Source: Methanocatella intestini
Lineage (GTDB): Archaea; Methanobacteriota; Methanobacteria; Methanobacteriales; Methanobacteriaceae
Reading direction: 5' to 3' (one strand)
Length of the DNA stretch: 64,000 nucleotides
Assembly (NCBI RefSeq): GCF_002252585.1
Contig: NZ_NQLD01000003.1
This document shows positions 24,157 through 36,200 of the stretch, one piece after another. A program made the position numbers and the translations under genes. Under the pieces are notes generated by a model. It saw only the letters and a list, made by a program, of their open reading frames with translations, was not told where the DNA came from and made no database searches. Within the stretch, counting starts at the first letter, position 1; the number at the start of each line of letters is the position of its first letter.

Positions 24157-24627
24157 ATGTTTTTCTGGATTAATTGGTGAGATATATTATTTTTATTAAT
24201 TATTGCAGAAGTTATGAATGTTTATTATGGCATGGTTTTTTGATTAACCTGTCTTTTTTTCAAATCACTACAATTTTATTATTTCGTATCAATTTTTCAA
24301 AATCACTTAAACAAACTATATATACTTATTGAACTTAATATTAAAATGTTTAGTGTGGTGGTATATATTTTAAAAATAAATCTTGGGGAATGTTTAGATG
24401 GAAATTTAGATAGGTTTAACTGCAAATAAAATTATTTAAATTAGGATAATTAATTTTTAGTAATATCTGATTATTTATTCAGCAGCATCTTTATCAAAAA
24501 TATATTTTTTGATTTTAATTAACTATTATAAGTATTATTTATAAATTTAGTTTAATTTAAATTTGTTATCTGTAATTTAACTATTTTTTATTCTTTTTAA
24601 TATTTTTTGCAATAAAAAATAAAAAAA

Positions 24628-24635
24628 TTTATATT
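24628..24635 (+). promoter_or_regulatory. TATA box of HTH/ImmA/PIN cassette 2
   Basis: TTTATATT lies 45 bases before the ATG at 24681. Its position relative to the 15-bp element is the same as in cassette 1. Confidence 0.45.
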
Positions 24636-24636
24636 A

Positions 24637-24651
24637 TTTTTATTACAAAAT
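24637..24651 (+). promoter_or_regulatory. Candidate operator of HTH/ImmA/PIN cassette 2
   Basis: TTTTATTACAAAATA is identical to the minus-strand element at 6121-6135. It lies one base downstream of the TATA box and 29 bases before the HTH start. Confidence 0.55.
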
Positions 24652-24680
24652 ATTATTAGATATTTATAGGAGGCATAAAT

Positions 24681-25028
24681 ATGGTGGTTGATAATAAAAT
24701 TGTTGGAGAAAGGATGGAATTTTTAAGGGAGAATATGGGAGTAAGTCAAAAAAATTTAGCAGAATATTTAGACATATCTCAACCATATTTATCTCAAATA
24801 GCTGCTGGAAAAAGACCAATGTCTTTAACAATTTTAGATAAACTTTGTGCATTATTTGGATGTAGTGAACAGTATCTTTTGGGTTTGGATGATAGCTTTC
24901 ATCCAAAGTCTTATGCATTTCGTAGTAAAAAGATTGATGTTGCGGATTTAAAATGTATTGCATCAATAAATAAGCTATATAAAAATTTGAAATATTTACA
25001 TAAAAAACAAAAAGAATTGGAGGGTTAA
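24681..25028 (+). CDS. XRE-family HTH repressor, cassette 2
   Basis: 115 residues with AGGAGGCATAAAT before the ATG. The HTH reads MEFLRENMGVSQKNLAEYL, then DISQPYLSQIAAGKRPMS. The tail has SYAFRSKKIDVADLKCIAS and a lysine-rich helix, like the cassette 1 HTH. It is the first gene of an HTH / ImmA-IrrE / PIN-like operon; the next start is one base after its stop. It probably represses its own operon through the element at 24637. Confidence 0.85.
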   Translation: MVVDNKIVGERMEFLRENMGVSQKNLAEYLDISQPYLSQIAAGKRPMSLTILDKLCALFGCSEQYLLGLDDSFHPKSYAFRSKKIDVADLKCIASINKLYKNLKYLHKKQKELEG

Positions 25029-25029
25029 C

Positions 25030-25758
25030 TTGAAATCTGATTTGGAATTAAATTCTTTGGCTGTTGATTTAAGAAAAGATTGGGAAATTGATGCTTATGG
25101 GCCTTTAGATATTTTTTCAATTGTTTTGTCTAAATTTTCTAAATTATCAATATTGATTTATCCTATGTCTAAAAATACTAGTGGTTTGTGTATTAATGAA
25201 GAAAATATACCTATTATTGGAATTAATTCAAATCATTCTAAAGGTAGACAAAAGTTTACATTAGCTCATGAATTATATCATTTATTATTTGAGGATATTA
25301 ATGATATTATTATTTGTAATGATGATAAAAATGATTCTGAAGTTGAAGCAGATTCTTTTGCATCATTTTTATTAATGACTGATGAAGGATTAAGGAGATA
25401 CATGAAAATCAATGAGATTAATCATTGGGATTTGAATAATATTATTGCTGCTGAACAATATTTTCAGATTAGTCATCAAGCATTTTTATTTCGCATTAAT
25501 AAATTAGGATTTTCAGTAGATGAATATAATAACATAAATTTAAGTAATGAATCTAAAAAAAGAGGTTTTTTGAATGATTTATATGAACCTGCTTTTAAAG
25601 AGGATATTCCTTTTGTTTTAGGCAATTATCTTAAGATGATTAATCATATTGATGAATTAGGCGGACTTTCTGATGGTAAAAAGAGGGAATTATTACTTGA
25701 TGGTTGCAGGGGTGATCTGGTTTTTAACAAATGTGGGAGACAAGATTTAAATGAATAA
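25030..25758 (+). CDS. ImmA/IrrE-type metallo-endopeptidase, cassette 2
   Basis: 242 residues, starting at a TTG that follows GGAGGGTT. The zinc site is FTLAHELYHLLF (HELYH at 80-84), with the third ligand in EVEADSFAS (Glu about 106). HSKGRQKFTLAHE is shared with cassette 1. The C-terminal half ends ELGGLSDGKKRELLLDGCRG, like KITGGKRREILLKSFR in cassette 1. By family knowledge it should cleave the partner HTH protein on a signal. It overlaps the PIN-like gene by eight bases. Confidence 0.85.
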   Translation: MKSDLELNSLAVDLRKDWEIDAYGPLDIFSIVLSKFSKLSILIYPMSKNTSGLCINEENIPIIGINSNHSKGRQKFTLAHELYHLLFEDINDIIICNDDKNDSEVEADSFASFLLMTDEGLRRYMKINEINHWDLNNIIAAEQYFQISHQAFLFRINKLGFSVDEYNNINLSNESKKRGFLNDLYEPAFKEDIPFVLGNYLKMINHIDELGGLSDGKKRELLLDGCRGDLVFNKCGRQDLNE

Positions 25759-26287
25759 TAAACCAGTTTTTTATGATACTGATTGTTTATCTTCTTTTTT
25801 AGTAGTAGATAGAATTGATTTATTAAAAAAGGAATTTTCCAGCATAATTGTTTCAGCACAAGTAAATATAGAATTTTTAAATGATAAAACTCCAAACTGT
25901 ATATATGAAAGATTTAGTAATTTGGTAGATGAAGGTTTTGTCATTGTTAAAGATATTGATGTAGATGATGAAGTTATGGAATATTATATTACATTTATCA
26001 CTGAAGATGATGATGGAGGTAAAGGTGAACTAAGTACTATAGCATTTGCAATAGTTAATAATGGAATTCTTGCAAGTAATAATTTTAGAGATATTTGTAA
26101 ATATGTAAAGAAGTATAATTTGTGCCATATTACAACTGCAACTATTTTATTGGATTGTTTTAAAAAAGAATATGTTTCTAGTGATGAAGTTGAAAAAATT
26201 TGGCAGGACATGTTAAAAAAATATGTTAAACTTCCAAAAAAATCATTTATAGAGTATTACAAATGGGATGATCCATTATGCAGTTAA
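25751..26287 (+). CDS. PIN-like (DUF3368-like) protein, putative toxin of cassette 2
   Basis: 178 residues; the ATG sits in an ATGA-type overlap with the protease gene. It opens NNKPVFYDTDCLSSFLVVD, with the first acidic residue of the PIN site. A GKGELSTIAFA motif and LASNNFRDICKY give the later acidic positions. The end, KKYVKLPKKSFIEYY, matches cassette 1 (IKLPKKSFSDYF), and this conserved tail is unusual for PIN proteins. Homologues are ribonucleases of toxin-antitoxin systems. Here the antitoxin role would fall to the HTH protein, with the protease as the switch. This is an inference. Confidence 0.65.
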   Translation: MNNKPVFYDTDCLSSFLVVDRIDLLKKEFSSIIVSAQVNIEFLNDKTPNCIYERFSNLVDEGFVIVKDIDVDDEVMEYYITFITEDDDGGKGELSTIAFAIVNNGILASNNFRDICKYVKKYNLCHITTATILLDCFKKEYVSSDEVEKIWQDMLKKYVKLPKKSFIEYYKWDDPLCS

Positions 26288-26518
26288 TCATTAACTTAAA
26301 CTTTTTTTATTAAAATTTCCAGAATCATATTTTTCCAAATTCTTTTTATATAACCTGTTATTTTTTTCATAAAATTTTATTCAACTTATTTTAAATTTTA
26401 ACTAATTTTTATTCACTTAATCTCTGAATTAAATGTATATAATTAATATAGTATTTTCTACTAATGTAATAGTGTTGAATTAATAACAATAATTTAATTT
26501 TATCGCAGTTGATTTTTT

Positions 26519-28015
26519 ATGGCGAAAACGAAAGATAAAAACGAATGGGGAAGTAACCTGTCATTTCTGTTGGCTATGATAGGTTCGGCAGTTGGACTTG
26601 GAAATATTTGGCGATATCCTTATGTTTTGTACAGTAATGGTGGTGGAGCATTTTTCATACCGTATATTGTTGCAATTTTGATTATGGGGATTCCCTTTTT
26701 AATTTTGGAATATGGTGTGGGATATAATTTCAAATCTTCTTTTCCAAAAGCGGTTAAAAGCATTTCAAATAAATGGGAGTATTTAGGTTGGTTTTTACCA
26801 GTAGCTGTTTTCATGATTCTTATTTATTATTCAGCTATTCTTGGTTGGGACGGATTTTATGTAATTATCTCAGCATTTAAAGGCTGGGGAGCTGATCCAA
26901 ATGCCTATTTCACAGGCAGTTTCCTTCAGGCAAATGATACTTTAGGAGGTCTTGGTACTTTTGTGCCTTTTGTAGCTATTGCAATGCTTGTAGGATGGGT
27001 TATAATGTGGGTTATTTCCCATACTGACTTGGAAAAAGGTTTAGGTAGGGTTTCTAAAGTTTTAGTACCTTTATTATTTGCTATAATGATTTTTATTGTA
27101 CTTTTCTCTTTAACATTACCTGGTGCAGGTATTGGACTTGCAGAGCTGTACAATCCTGACTGGAGTTTGTTGCTTAACTTCAATATTTGGATGGCTGCAT
27201 TTGGTCAGATGATATTTTCATTAAGTTTAGGTATGTCTATTGCATTTACCTATGCAAGCTATACCAAGGATGATTCAGATTTGGTTTCCAATGCATTGTG
27301 GGTAACTGTAGCTAACTGCGGTTTTGAAAACTTTGCAGCTATTGGTGTGTTTTCAATTCTCGGATATATGTCACTTCAAAGCGGTGTGGCAGTGCCTGAT
27401 TTGGTAACTCAGGGAACTGGATTGGTATTTATTGTATATCCTACTGTATTTAATGTACTTGGAGATTGGGCTTCTGTAATTGGACCGTTATTCTTCTTTA
27501 CAGTATATTTGGCCGGTCTGACAAGTATTTTATCAACAATTGAACCTTTATCATTTTCCATCCAAAACAAATTTGGCTGGTCACGTAATAAAACCATGAC
27601 TGTTTTATGTGTCTTCGGTGCAGCGGTTTCAATGATTTATGCAACGGCTATGGGTTCATATATTCTGGGAATAGCCGATACATTTGTTAATCAGATAGCT
27701 ATTTTAATTGGTGTTATATTTGAATGTATTGTATTTGCTTGGATATTTAAAGCAGAAAACATTATTCCTAAACTTAATGCAAAAAGCAAATCAATTAAAT
27801 TAGGTAAATGGTGGCTTGTTGTAGTTAAATATGTATTGCCGATTTTCATTGCAATTGTATGGGTTGGAGGAATTTTAGAAGTTATCTCCTCAGGATCCAT
27901 GTTGGAATTGGCTATTCTGGTTATTTTAACTGTAATTTTACTTGGTGCCACATTTATATTTACTAAACTGCCTGCAAAATCCGGCGAATGGGATGAAGTC
28001 AAACAGAGACTTTAA
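26519..28015 (+). CDS. Sodium-dependent transporter, NSS/SNF family, copy 1
   Basis: 498 residues with about 11-12 membrane segments. The first shows the NSS signature GSAVGLGNIWRYPYVLYSNG and GGAFFIPY, the unwound TM1 that binds Na+ and substrate. SLSLGMSIAFTYASY corresponds to the TM6 region. NSS members take up amino acids or similar amines with Na+. It is followed 31 bases later by a close paralogue. Substrate unknown. A ribosome site is not obvious before the ATG at 26519. Confidence 0.9.
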   Translation: MAKTKDKNEWGSNLSFLLAMIGSAVGLGNIWRYPYVLYSNGGGAFFIPYIVAILIMGIPFLILEYGVGYNFKSSFPKAVKSISNKWEYLGWFLPVAVFMILIYYSAILGWDGFYVIISAFKGWGADPNAYFTGSFLQANDTLGGLGTFVPFVAIAMLVGWVIMWVISHTDLEKGLGRVSKVLVPLLFAIMIFIVLFSLTLPGAGIGLAELYNPDWSLLLNFNIWMAAFGQMIFSLSLGMSIAFTYASYTKDDSDLVSNALWVTVANCGFENFAAIGVFSILGYMSLQSGVAVPDLVTQGTGLVFIVYPTVFNVLGDWASVIGPLFFFTVYLAGLTSILSTIEPLSFSIQNKFGWSRNKTMTVLCVFGAAVSMIYATAMGSYILGIADTFVNQIAILIGVIFECIVFAWIFKAENIIPKLNAKSKSIKLGKWWLVVVKYVLPIFIAIVWVGGILEVISSGSMLELAILVILTVILLGATFIFTKLPAKSGEWDEVKQRL

Positions 28016-28046
28016 TCCTATTTTAATTTTTTATTGAAGTGATATT

Positions 28047-29537
28047 ATGGCAAATGAAAAAAATGAATGGGGAAGCAATATCTCATTTCTGCTGGCTATG
28101 ATAGGTTCTGCAGTTGGACTTGGTAATATCTGGAGATTTCCTTATGTTCTCTATAGCAATGGTGGAGGAGCATTTTACATTCCATATATTACAGCAGTAC
28201 TGATTTTAGGTATTCCATTTCTGATTTTGGAATATGGTGTAGGATATAATTTCAAATCTTCTTTTCCAAAGGCAATTAGAAGCATTTCAAAGAAATGGGA
28301 ATATTTAGGCTGGTTTTTACCGGTAGCTATTTTTATGATTCTGGTTTATTATATTTCCATTCTCGGATGGGACGGATTTTATGTAATTATCTCTGCATTT
28401 AAGGGATGGGGAGCAGATCCCAACAATTACTTTACAAATACCTTTTTGCAATCAACAGAATCTGTCAGCGGTATTGCAACTGTTGTGCCGGTAATAGCTA
28501 TATCAATTCTTGCAGGATGGTTTATATTGTGGTTTATTTCACACAGAAACCTGGAAGACGGAATAGGCAGGGTTTCAAAAGCACTGGTGCCATTGTTATT
28601 TATCATAATGATTGGTATCGTAATATTTTCATTGACATTACCTGGAGCAGGTATCGGACTTTCACAGCTCTTTAATCCTGACTGGAGTTTGCTTGCTGAT
28701 TTTAATATTTGGATGGCTGCATTTGGTCAGATTATATTCTCCCTAAGTTTGGGAATGTGTATTGCATTTACCTATGCCAGCTATGCTCAGGATGACTCTG
28801 ATCTGGTTTCAAATGTTTTGTATGTTGCAGTGGCAAACTGCGGTTTTGAAAACTTTGCAGCTATTGGTGTGTTTTCAATTCTCGGATATATGTCACTTCA
28901 AAGCGGTGTGGCAGTACCTGATTTGGTAACTCAGGGGACAGGTTTGGTATTTATTGTATATCCTGAAGTATTTAATGTGCTTGGTGGTATAGCTAATATT
29001 ATCGGACCGTTATTCTTCTTTACAGTATATTTGGCTGGTATAACAAGTGTTTTAGCATTGCTTGAACCGGTATCTGTATCTATTCAAAATAAGTTTGGCT
29101 GGTCACGTAATAAAACAGTAACTGTTTTATGTATTATTGGCGGAGCCTGTTCAATGATTTATGCAACAGCTATGGGTTCATATATTCTGGGAATAGCTGA
29201 TACATTTTTAAATCAGATAGCTCTGCTGATTGGGGTTATATGTGAATGTATATTGTTTGCATGGATATTTGATGCAGGTAAAATCATTCCATCACTTAAT
29301 AAAAATAGTAAAACCTTAAAAATTGGTAAATGGTGGATAGTTGCAATTAAATATATCATTCCGATTGTTTTAGGATTTGTATGGATTGGTGGGTTGTTTG
29401 GAGTTATATCTTCAGGTTCAATTGTAGAATTAAGTATTTTAGCTATTTTAGCTATTCTTTTAGTTAGTTTCACTATTATACTTAAGAAATTACCTGCAAA
29501 ATCCAAAGATTGGGATGAAACACAGCAAAGACTTTAA
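28047..29537 (+). CDS. Sodium-dependent transporter, NSS/SNF family, copy 2
   Basis: 496 residues, highly similar to the preceding gene over its whole length. The NSS signature (GSAVGLGNIWRFPYVLYSNG) is intact. Long stretches are identical between the two at DNA level too, for example around 27310-27420 versus 28840-28930, so the duplication is recent or the copies undergo gene conversion. Differences cluster in loop regions and in the C-terminal segments. A GAAGTGAT ribosome site precedes the ATG. It ends in a hairpin terminator. Confidence 0.9.
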   Translation: MANEKNEWGSNISFLLAMIGSAVGLGNIWRFPYVLYSNGGGAFYIPYITAVLILGIPFLILEYGVGYNFKSSFPKAIRSISKKWEYLGWFLPVAIFMILVYYISILGWDGFYVIISAFKGWGADPNNYFTNTFLQSTESVSGIATVVPVIAISILAGWFILWFISHRNLEDGIGRVSKALVPLLFIIMIGIVIFSLTLPGAGIGLSQLFNPDWSLLADFNIWMAAFGQIIFSLSLGMCIAFTYASYAQDDSDLVSNVLYVAVANCGFENFAAIGVFSILGYMSLQSGVAVPDLVTQGTGLVFIVYPEVFNVLGGIANIIGPLFFFTVYLAGITSVLALLEPVSVSIQNKFGWSRNKTVTVLCIIGGACSMIYATAMGSYILGIADTFLNQIALLIGVICECILFAWIFDAGKIIPSLNKNSKTLKIGKWWIVAIKYIIPIVLGFVWIGGLFGVISSGSIVELSILAILAILLVSFTIILKKLPAKSKDWDETQQRL

Positions 29538-29560
29538 TGTCTTTTTCTTTTTATTTTATT
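29527..29560 (+). terminator. Terminator after NSS copy 2
   Basis: AAAGAC (29527-29532) pairs with GTCTTT (29539-29544) around the stop codon, followed by a long T-rich run. Confidence 0.5.
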
Positions 29561-29930
29561 TTTTTAAACTTCCTGTTTTATAAATTAAAGAGTTATTTTT
29601 TAACTTTATATAATTTTTAATAATTAATAATTCTAATTTTTTAAAATTAACTAATTAAGCTTTGTTTTATAAGTTATTGGAAGTGGATTATTATTTTGGT
29701 ATTTTAAACTTCTATATTTTCCTATTTTGTATAAATTGAATGAATAGCTAAAATGTCAATTTTGACATGTAAAATAATGAACATTAATTAAAATTATCTT
29801 TAATTTTTGTACAGTTAACTATAAATAAAACAAAGTCATTAAATAATTATTGTGAAATTATGATAGTGATTTTACTGGAGTTTCACAAAAATCTAAACAT
29901 TTAAAAAATCTATTATTGGAGGCAAATTCA

Positions 29931-29999
29931 ATGGATGTAGAATTTGAATTTAGCTTTGAAGAGGATGGATTTATGATTTATGTTAAACAAATCAATTAA
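29931..29999 (+). CDS. 22-codon small ORF with strong ribosome site
   Basis: ATTGGAGGCAAATTCA places GGAGG nine bases before an ATG that opens MDVEFEFSFEEDGFMIYVKQ and closes after IN. The acidic N-terminal half alternates Phe with acidic residues. The rest of the 690-bp interval (29538-30231) shows only AT-rich DNA and the adhesin promoter. It could be a small protein or the start of a decayed gene. Confidence 0.35.
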   Translation: MDVEFEFSFEEDGFMIYVKQIN

Positions 30000-30156
30000 T
30001 TAATTTACTGGCTGTTTAAAATAATTAAATATCAAATTCACCTGTTGTGTTTAGTTATATGATGATGGTAATATGTTTACCATTATTATCTTTCTCTTAT
30101 TTTTCTTTTTTGTGCTGTTTAAAAAATTTATTTTTCAGGTTAATAAAATATAGAAG

Positions 30157-30166
30157 TTATATATAT
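30157..30166 (+). promoter_or_regulatory. TATA box of adhesin gene
   Basis: TTATATATAT lies 65 bases before the ATG at 30232. A second TATA-like ATATATAA lies at about 30177-30184. Together they give a leader of about 20-50 bases. Confidence 0.5.
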
Positions 30167-30231
30167 CTTAAAAGACATATATAATTGTATAATTTTAGAT
30201 TTATTGTTTAAATTAGTATATTGGTGTTAAA

Positions 30232-33200
30232 ATGAATTTTTTAAAAGTATTAGTAATAGCTAGTCTATTATTCATCTTTTGTGGTTCAGTTTATGGTGTT
30301 AATGAAGCAGATTCTTTAGATATTCAGGGAGTGGATGTTGATGGGAATTCAGATACAGTTATTGTTGAAAATGCTAATTTAACTTACGATAAACTTATCA
30401 TAAATGATAATGGTGAAGAAGTCGTTATTGGAGATAATTCTATTTGGGATATTCCAATTAAAGAAGGTCCTATTGTAGAAAATGATAATACCTCTGTTCC
30501 AGATATTAGTTTAAAAGACGAAAATGGTAATGCCATGTCTTTTAATAATCCTGCAGATGTATTTATCAATGAATCCTTTAACTTCCAAATGGTATTTAAG
30601 AATTTAGGAGATGCTACTGGATTTCAGCCTTATGTTCAGCTAATAGCTCCTGAAGATTTAACACAATTTACCGTTTCATTTTCTAATAGAAATATAGTTC
30701 CGATAAAAGTTGGAGTATTTGATGAAAGTACTTATAATAATGCAACAGGTTTATATACATTAATTGATCCATTTACTAAAAAAGAAGTACATGGTCCTGT
30801 AAACAGTACTTTTTATATTCTTCAGTATCCTTTAGGTAGTTTCCCAGTTGATGCTCCTGATGCTGTTTTAAATGTTACTTCAAGTATTGGGGATTTGGAG
30901 ATAGGAAAATTACTTAATTTCACTGTTACTCCTGTATTTAGATATGGGAACGGTCATATTGATGATCCGGTGAATTATCCTCCAATTTATGGAGAAACTG
31001 TCACAGGCTGGGTAAATCCGGTTGTTGTTAAAATAGATAAAGATTCAAACCTTCATGAAGATGAAACTGCTACAGGTTCAAATTTCCCATTTGAGTATTA
31101 TGTAAATATTAACATAGCTAATGGTGCAAAAATTGAAAATATCACTATTGCAGATGTACTTTCATCTAATATAATGTATTTGGGCAGTCTGGTTTTATAT
31201 GACTCCAAAGGAAAAATCATAGATTCCAGTTTATATACTGTTGAAAAACCTGACGGTAATAAAACTGGCGGAAAAATAATTTTAAAATTAAAAGAAGCTA
31301 CTGGAGATTTAAGTGGTACAAGTCTTAGTTTAAGGTATAAAGCATATGCTCCGGAATTTGATAATAGTACAGATGATAATATAACCATTATTGATTCTGA
31401 AACTGGTGTAAGTACTGTTGCTAAAAATACTGTAAATATGGATTATACTTATGATAATAATACTTATGATGTATCTGATAGTTATAATGTATATTTAAAA
31501 TCATTAGCTACTCAAAAATATGCAGAAATTTTAAGCACACCTATTGATGGAACATATACTGTTGTTCCTCATAATTCAATTAATTATAAAGTTGATTTTG
31601 AGATTTCTGATTACTTTGCTTTTGATAATTTAGTAATTTATGATAAATTTGACACTCATAAAGTAGGTTCAGCTCAAAAGTTCTTAACTGAGAATAAACC
31701 TGTTTTATCAGTTTATGGAAAAACATATGAATTAAATGAAAGTTATTACAATGTTGTTTCTTTAGGAAGCATTGATAAATCAGTTACATTTTACATTTCA
31801 AAATTCCTGAAAGATAACAATATAAGTACAAGCTTAACAGGCGGATATTATACAAACAGAAGTATTAATGAAGGTGCAATGGTAGGATCTTTGAATTTTG
31901 CTACAAAAGTTATTATTTATTATTCAAACGGATCTTCTGTTGTATCAAATGATTTAGTTATTAATCATATTAAAACATCAGCTGATGTTTTAAATACAAC
32001 CAATACGGTTTCTGATAGCAGTTATACACAATTAAAAGTTCCAAGTGTCACACTTAAGAAAGATATTGTTGCAGTTAATGGTGAAATCATAAGTCCTGCT
32101 GATTTTTATAAAGTTTATCCTGGTCAGAACATAACTTTTGCATTGGATATTTATTTCCCTACAGGTTCTGTACATGATTTTGCTGTTACTGATTATTTAC
32201 CAATTCCATTATTTAACTTAAAAGGATTTAATTTAGTTAATTCTACTACTGGAGTAATTCCTGAAGGTGGATACTGGGCTTATGCAAACAATAGTGGATT
32301 TTTATATGATGAAAACACCGGCAAAGTTATTATTCCTAAAATTAATATAGATAATTTCAATAATGCAATTTCATTTAGTTTTGGAAATACTTTGGATAAC
32401 CTGGCTAATCCGGTGAATGTTAAATTATGGCTGACAGTTCAGGTATCCTCAGAACCTATGGCGGATCAGCTTAATTTAGCTAATCTTGCTGAAATGAAAT
32501 TTAAAGATTCTGTTGATGTAATATATGCAAGTTCAAATATTGTACTGATGCTTACTAATGAACCTGAATTGGAAATTACAAAGCATGTAAATGATACAAA
32601 AATTTTAGAAAATATTGAAAATGCAACTGATGTTAAATATAATATAACTATAACTAACACAGGTCATTCTACTGCTTATGATATAATTGTAGCTGATGAT
32701 TTTGTTAACAAAACAACTTCAAATGGAATTACAAAAGCAGATGTCAAAGCTGTTAGTTTAGTTTACTCAAATGGAACTGTTGTTGATATTACTGCATTTA
32801 AAGATGACTTATTTACAAAAGGATATATGATATCTCAATTAGCTCAAAACACTTCTTGCAGTATTATATATACTGTCAGGTTTAGTGAATATTTAATCCC
32901 AAAGGAAAGTATTGTTAACAATGTATGGATTACAAACTTTGCAGCATATCCTAATAGTACAAACTTTGCAAATAACAAAGATAAGTATAGGGATAATGCA
33001 ACTATTATAGCTAAAGGATTAGAAATTACAAAAGACTTCATTGGATCTAATGTTACTGACAATACTAATATGCTATTTGTTGGTGAAATAGGTATTTATA
33101 GAATAACCGTAAACTTCCCAGACTTAAGGATTCCAAACTTAGTTATTAAAGATACTTCATATGGAATTAAGTATACTAACTTTACAATAACTACTAGTGA

Positions 33201-36200
33201 GGGTGTGGTTGTTCCTGAATATGCATATACAGTAACTTATACTCCAAGTACTACTCATCCTGAAAAAAGTTATTTAACCATTAACTTTAATGGTGATATT
33301 ATACCAGATTATACTAAAAATAATCAATTAATTATTAATGCATATTATACTGTTGTTAATAATGAAAATGTTATTCCGATTGGTGCAGATAGTGCAACAA
33401 CTAGTAACTATGCAAGTATTACTTGGACAAATAATACATTAACTTCTAACACTGTTTATGTTAATGTATATCAACCTAAAATAGACATAAGTAAAATATT
33501 TGAACCTAATATAGTTCAAGGTAATGATGAAGCTAGTTTCACAATTACTATAACTAACACTGGTAAAGGTACTGCTCATAATACTACTATTACAGATGAT
33601 TTAACAGAATTTATCAAAACCTTTGTAAATAGTAGAAGTGATATAGGTGTAACTATACTAAAAGGCAATGAAACAGGTAAAATTATTTTCAGTTGGAATA
33701 ATGATATAGCTACATTAAATGTTGGTGAACTTTTAGCTGGCCAAAGTGTTAGTGTTAAATTCACATTTGATGTAAAAAGTGATGTTGTTATTGGAAAAGA
33801 ATTTAAAAATATAGCTAAAGTAGATTATTATTCTATTTTCAATGAGACTAAATTTGATGAAAAAAGAAATTATTCCAGCCAGGCAAGCAGTACTTTACAT
33901 ACTTATGATGCTAAGGTAAATAAAACAGTATTTAACACTACTATTGTAAATGGTAAAGATAAGGTAACTATTGGGGAAAATGTAACTTATAATATAACTG
34001 CAATATTGCCTGTTGGAAAATACGACATTTTAAAAGTTACTGATACTCTTCCAGAGGGTTTAAAATACATTGATGGTTCAATTGTAGTTTACAAAGGAAA
34101 TACTCAAAATAAAGCTATTGAAGGTAAGGATTATACTGTAACTGTAAATGGAAATATTGTGGAATTAACATTTGCTTCTGAATTTGCAGATGAAATTATT
34201 AAAGAATATGGCGGTCAATTCCATGCATTTTTAAATGCTACTGTTTTGAATGTTAACAATAACAAAGCAGGTGCTGTTAAAACTAATAAAGCAGTACTTA
34301 CTTGGAATGATCATGAATCTGTATCTAATGCAGCTGTTAGTGTTGTTGAACCGGTCATAGATATTACTAAAAACTTCAATGTAGATAATGTTATTGGTGG
34401 AGATGTACTATACTTTGATATTACTGTAACTAACAATGGTCAGTCCCCATTATTTAATGTAACACTTAGTGATGATTTAAGTGATCTGATTAACAAGTTT
34501 GTCAGTGGCAGTGTCAATGTTACATCTGGTGGTGTTATTGTAACTCCAACATGGGATAACAATATTGTAAGCATAAATATTGCTGAACTTGGTATAGGCA
34601 AATCATTAACTTATAGATTTACATTTAAAGTAAGGGAAGATGTAGTCATAGGCAGTACTTATACTAACATAGCTAATGTTATCGGTTACTCTGCACTTTC
34701 TAATGGTAGAAATTATACTGATACTGCAAAAGACAGTTTCACTACTGAACTTCCTGCAATTACTAAATGGGTTGTTGATTCATCTATTGATAATGGTAGG
34801 GATAATGTAACTATCGGTGAAAAGGTAATTTATGGTGTTAATGTAACTTTGCCTGTTGGTAATTATACTAAATTGGTGATTAAGGATACTTTGCCTCAGG
34901 GATTTGAGTATATTGGTGCAGATGCATTTTATGCAAATGGTACAAAATTAGTAAATGGCAAAGATTGGACTGTAAATGTAAATAATTATGATATAACTAT
35001 TACAGTCAATAATGTTCATTCTAGTGATTTTGCAAATGGTATTTTATCTATTAATTTAACTGCCAGACCTACAATATTTGATCCGTCCAATAAGGCAGGT
35101 GCTGTAAAAGTCAATAATGTGGAATTGTTCTTAAATGATAAGACTATGGGTAAGTCTAGTGCAAAGGTTACAATTGTAGAACCTACAGCAGACATTACTA
35201 AAAAATTCAATGTAACTGAAGTTGAAGGTTTAGATCATGTTTCATTTGATGTAATTGTTAAAAACAACGGTAAAACTCCATTATTTAATGTAACTATCTT
35301 TGATGGGTTAGATGACTTTGATTTATTTATTGGTCAGACACCGGGTGAAGATAATGTGGTTATTAAAGTAACTGATGCTGATGGAAATCCAATTGATGCT
35401 AAAATCAAATGGATTGGTTCTCATGTTGAAATTGATGTGGCTCAGTTAAATCCTGGAGATATAATTCATGCAAAATATTCATTTGTTATAAGGTCAGATA
35501 TCCAAATTGGAAGTCAATATGTAAATATGGCTAATGTTGTCGGATATTCCGCACCTGATCACGGTAGAAATTACTATAATTATGATGAAGACACTTTAAA
35601 AACTAAACTTCCTGTAATTACTAAATGGGTTGTTGATTCATCTATTGATAATGGTAGGGATAATGTAACTATCGGTGAAAAGGTAATTTATGGTGTTAAT
35701 GTATCTTTGCCTGTTGGTAATTATACTAAATTGGTGATTAAGGATACTTTGCCTCAGGGATTTGAGTATATTGGTGCAGATGCATTTTATGCAAATGGTA
35801 CAAAATTAGTAAATGGCAAAGATTGGACTGTAAATGTAAATAATTATGATATAACTATTACAGTCAATAATGTTCATTCTAGTAGCTTTGCAAATGGTAT
35901 TTTATCTATTAATTTAACTGCCAGACCTACAATATTTGATCCGTCCAATAAGGCAGGTGCTGTAAAAGTCAATAATGTGGAATTGTTCTTAAATGATAAG
36001 ACTATGGGCAGGTCTAGTGCTAAGGTTACAATTGTGGAACCTACATTGGATATTACTAAAAAATTCAATGTAACTGAAGTTGAAGGTTTAGATCATGTTT
36101 CATTTGATGTAATTGTTAAAAACAACGGTAAAACTCCATTATTTGAAGTGACTATTATTGATGATTTGGAAGATCTTGCTTCATTTATTGGTCAAATACC

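Larger units (their letters stand above)
24157..24680. other. Gene-less stretch before cassette 2
   Basis: AT-rich. A TATA-like ACTATATATAC at 24315-24325 is followed 21 bases later by an ATG (24346) that opens a 27-codon frame. That spacing would suit a leaderless transcript, but coding is not otherwise supported. The 3' part holds the TATA box and operator candidate of the HTH/ImmA/PIN cassette. Confidence 0.4.

Noticed and set aside
24346..24429. 27-codon frame 21 bases after a TATA-like sequence
   Set aside because: Spacing would suit a leaderless gene but there is no other support, so it is only mentioned under the gene-less stretch.
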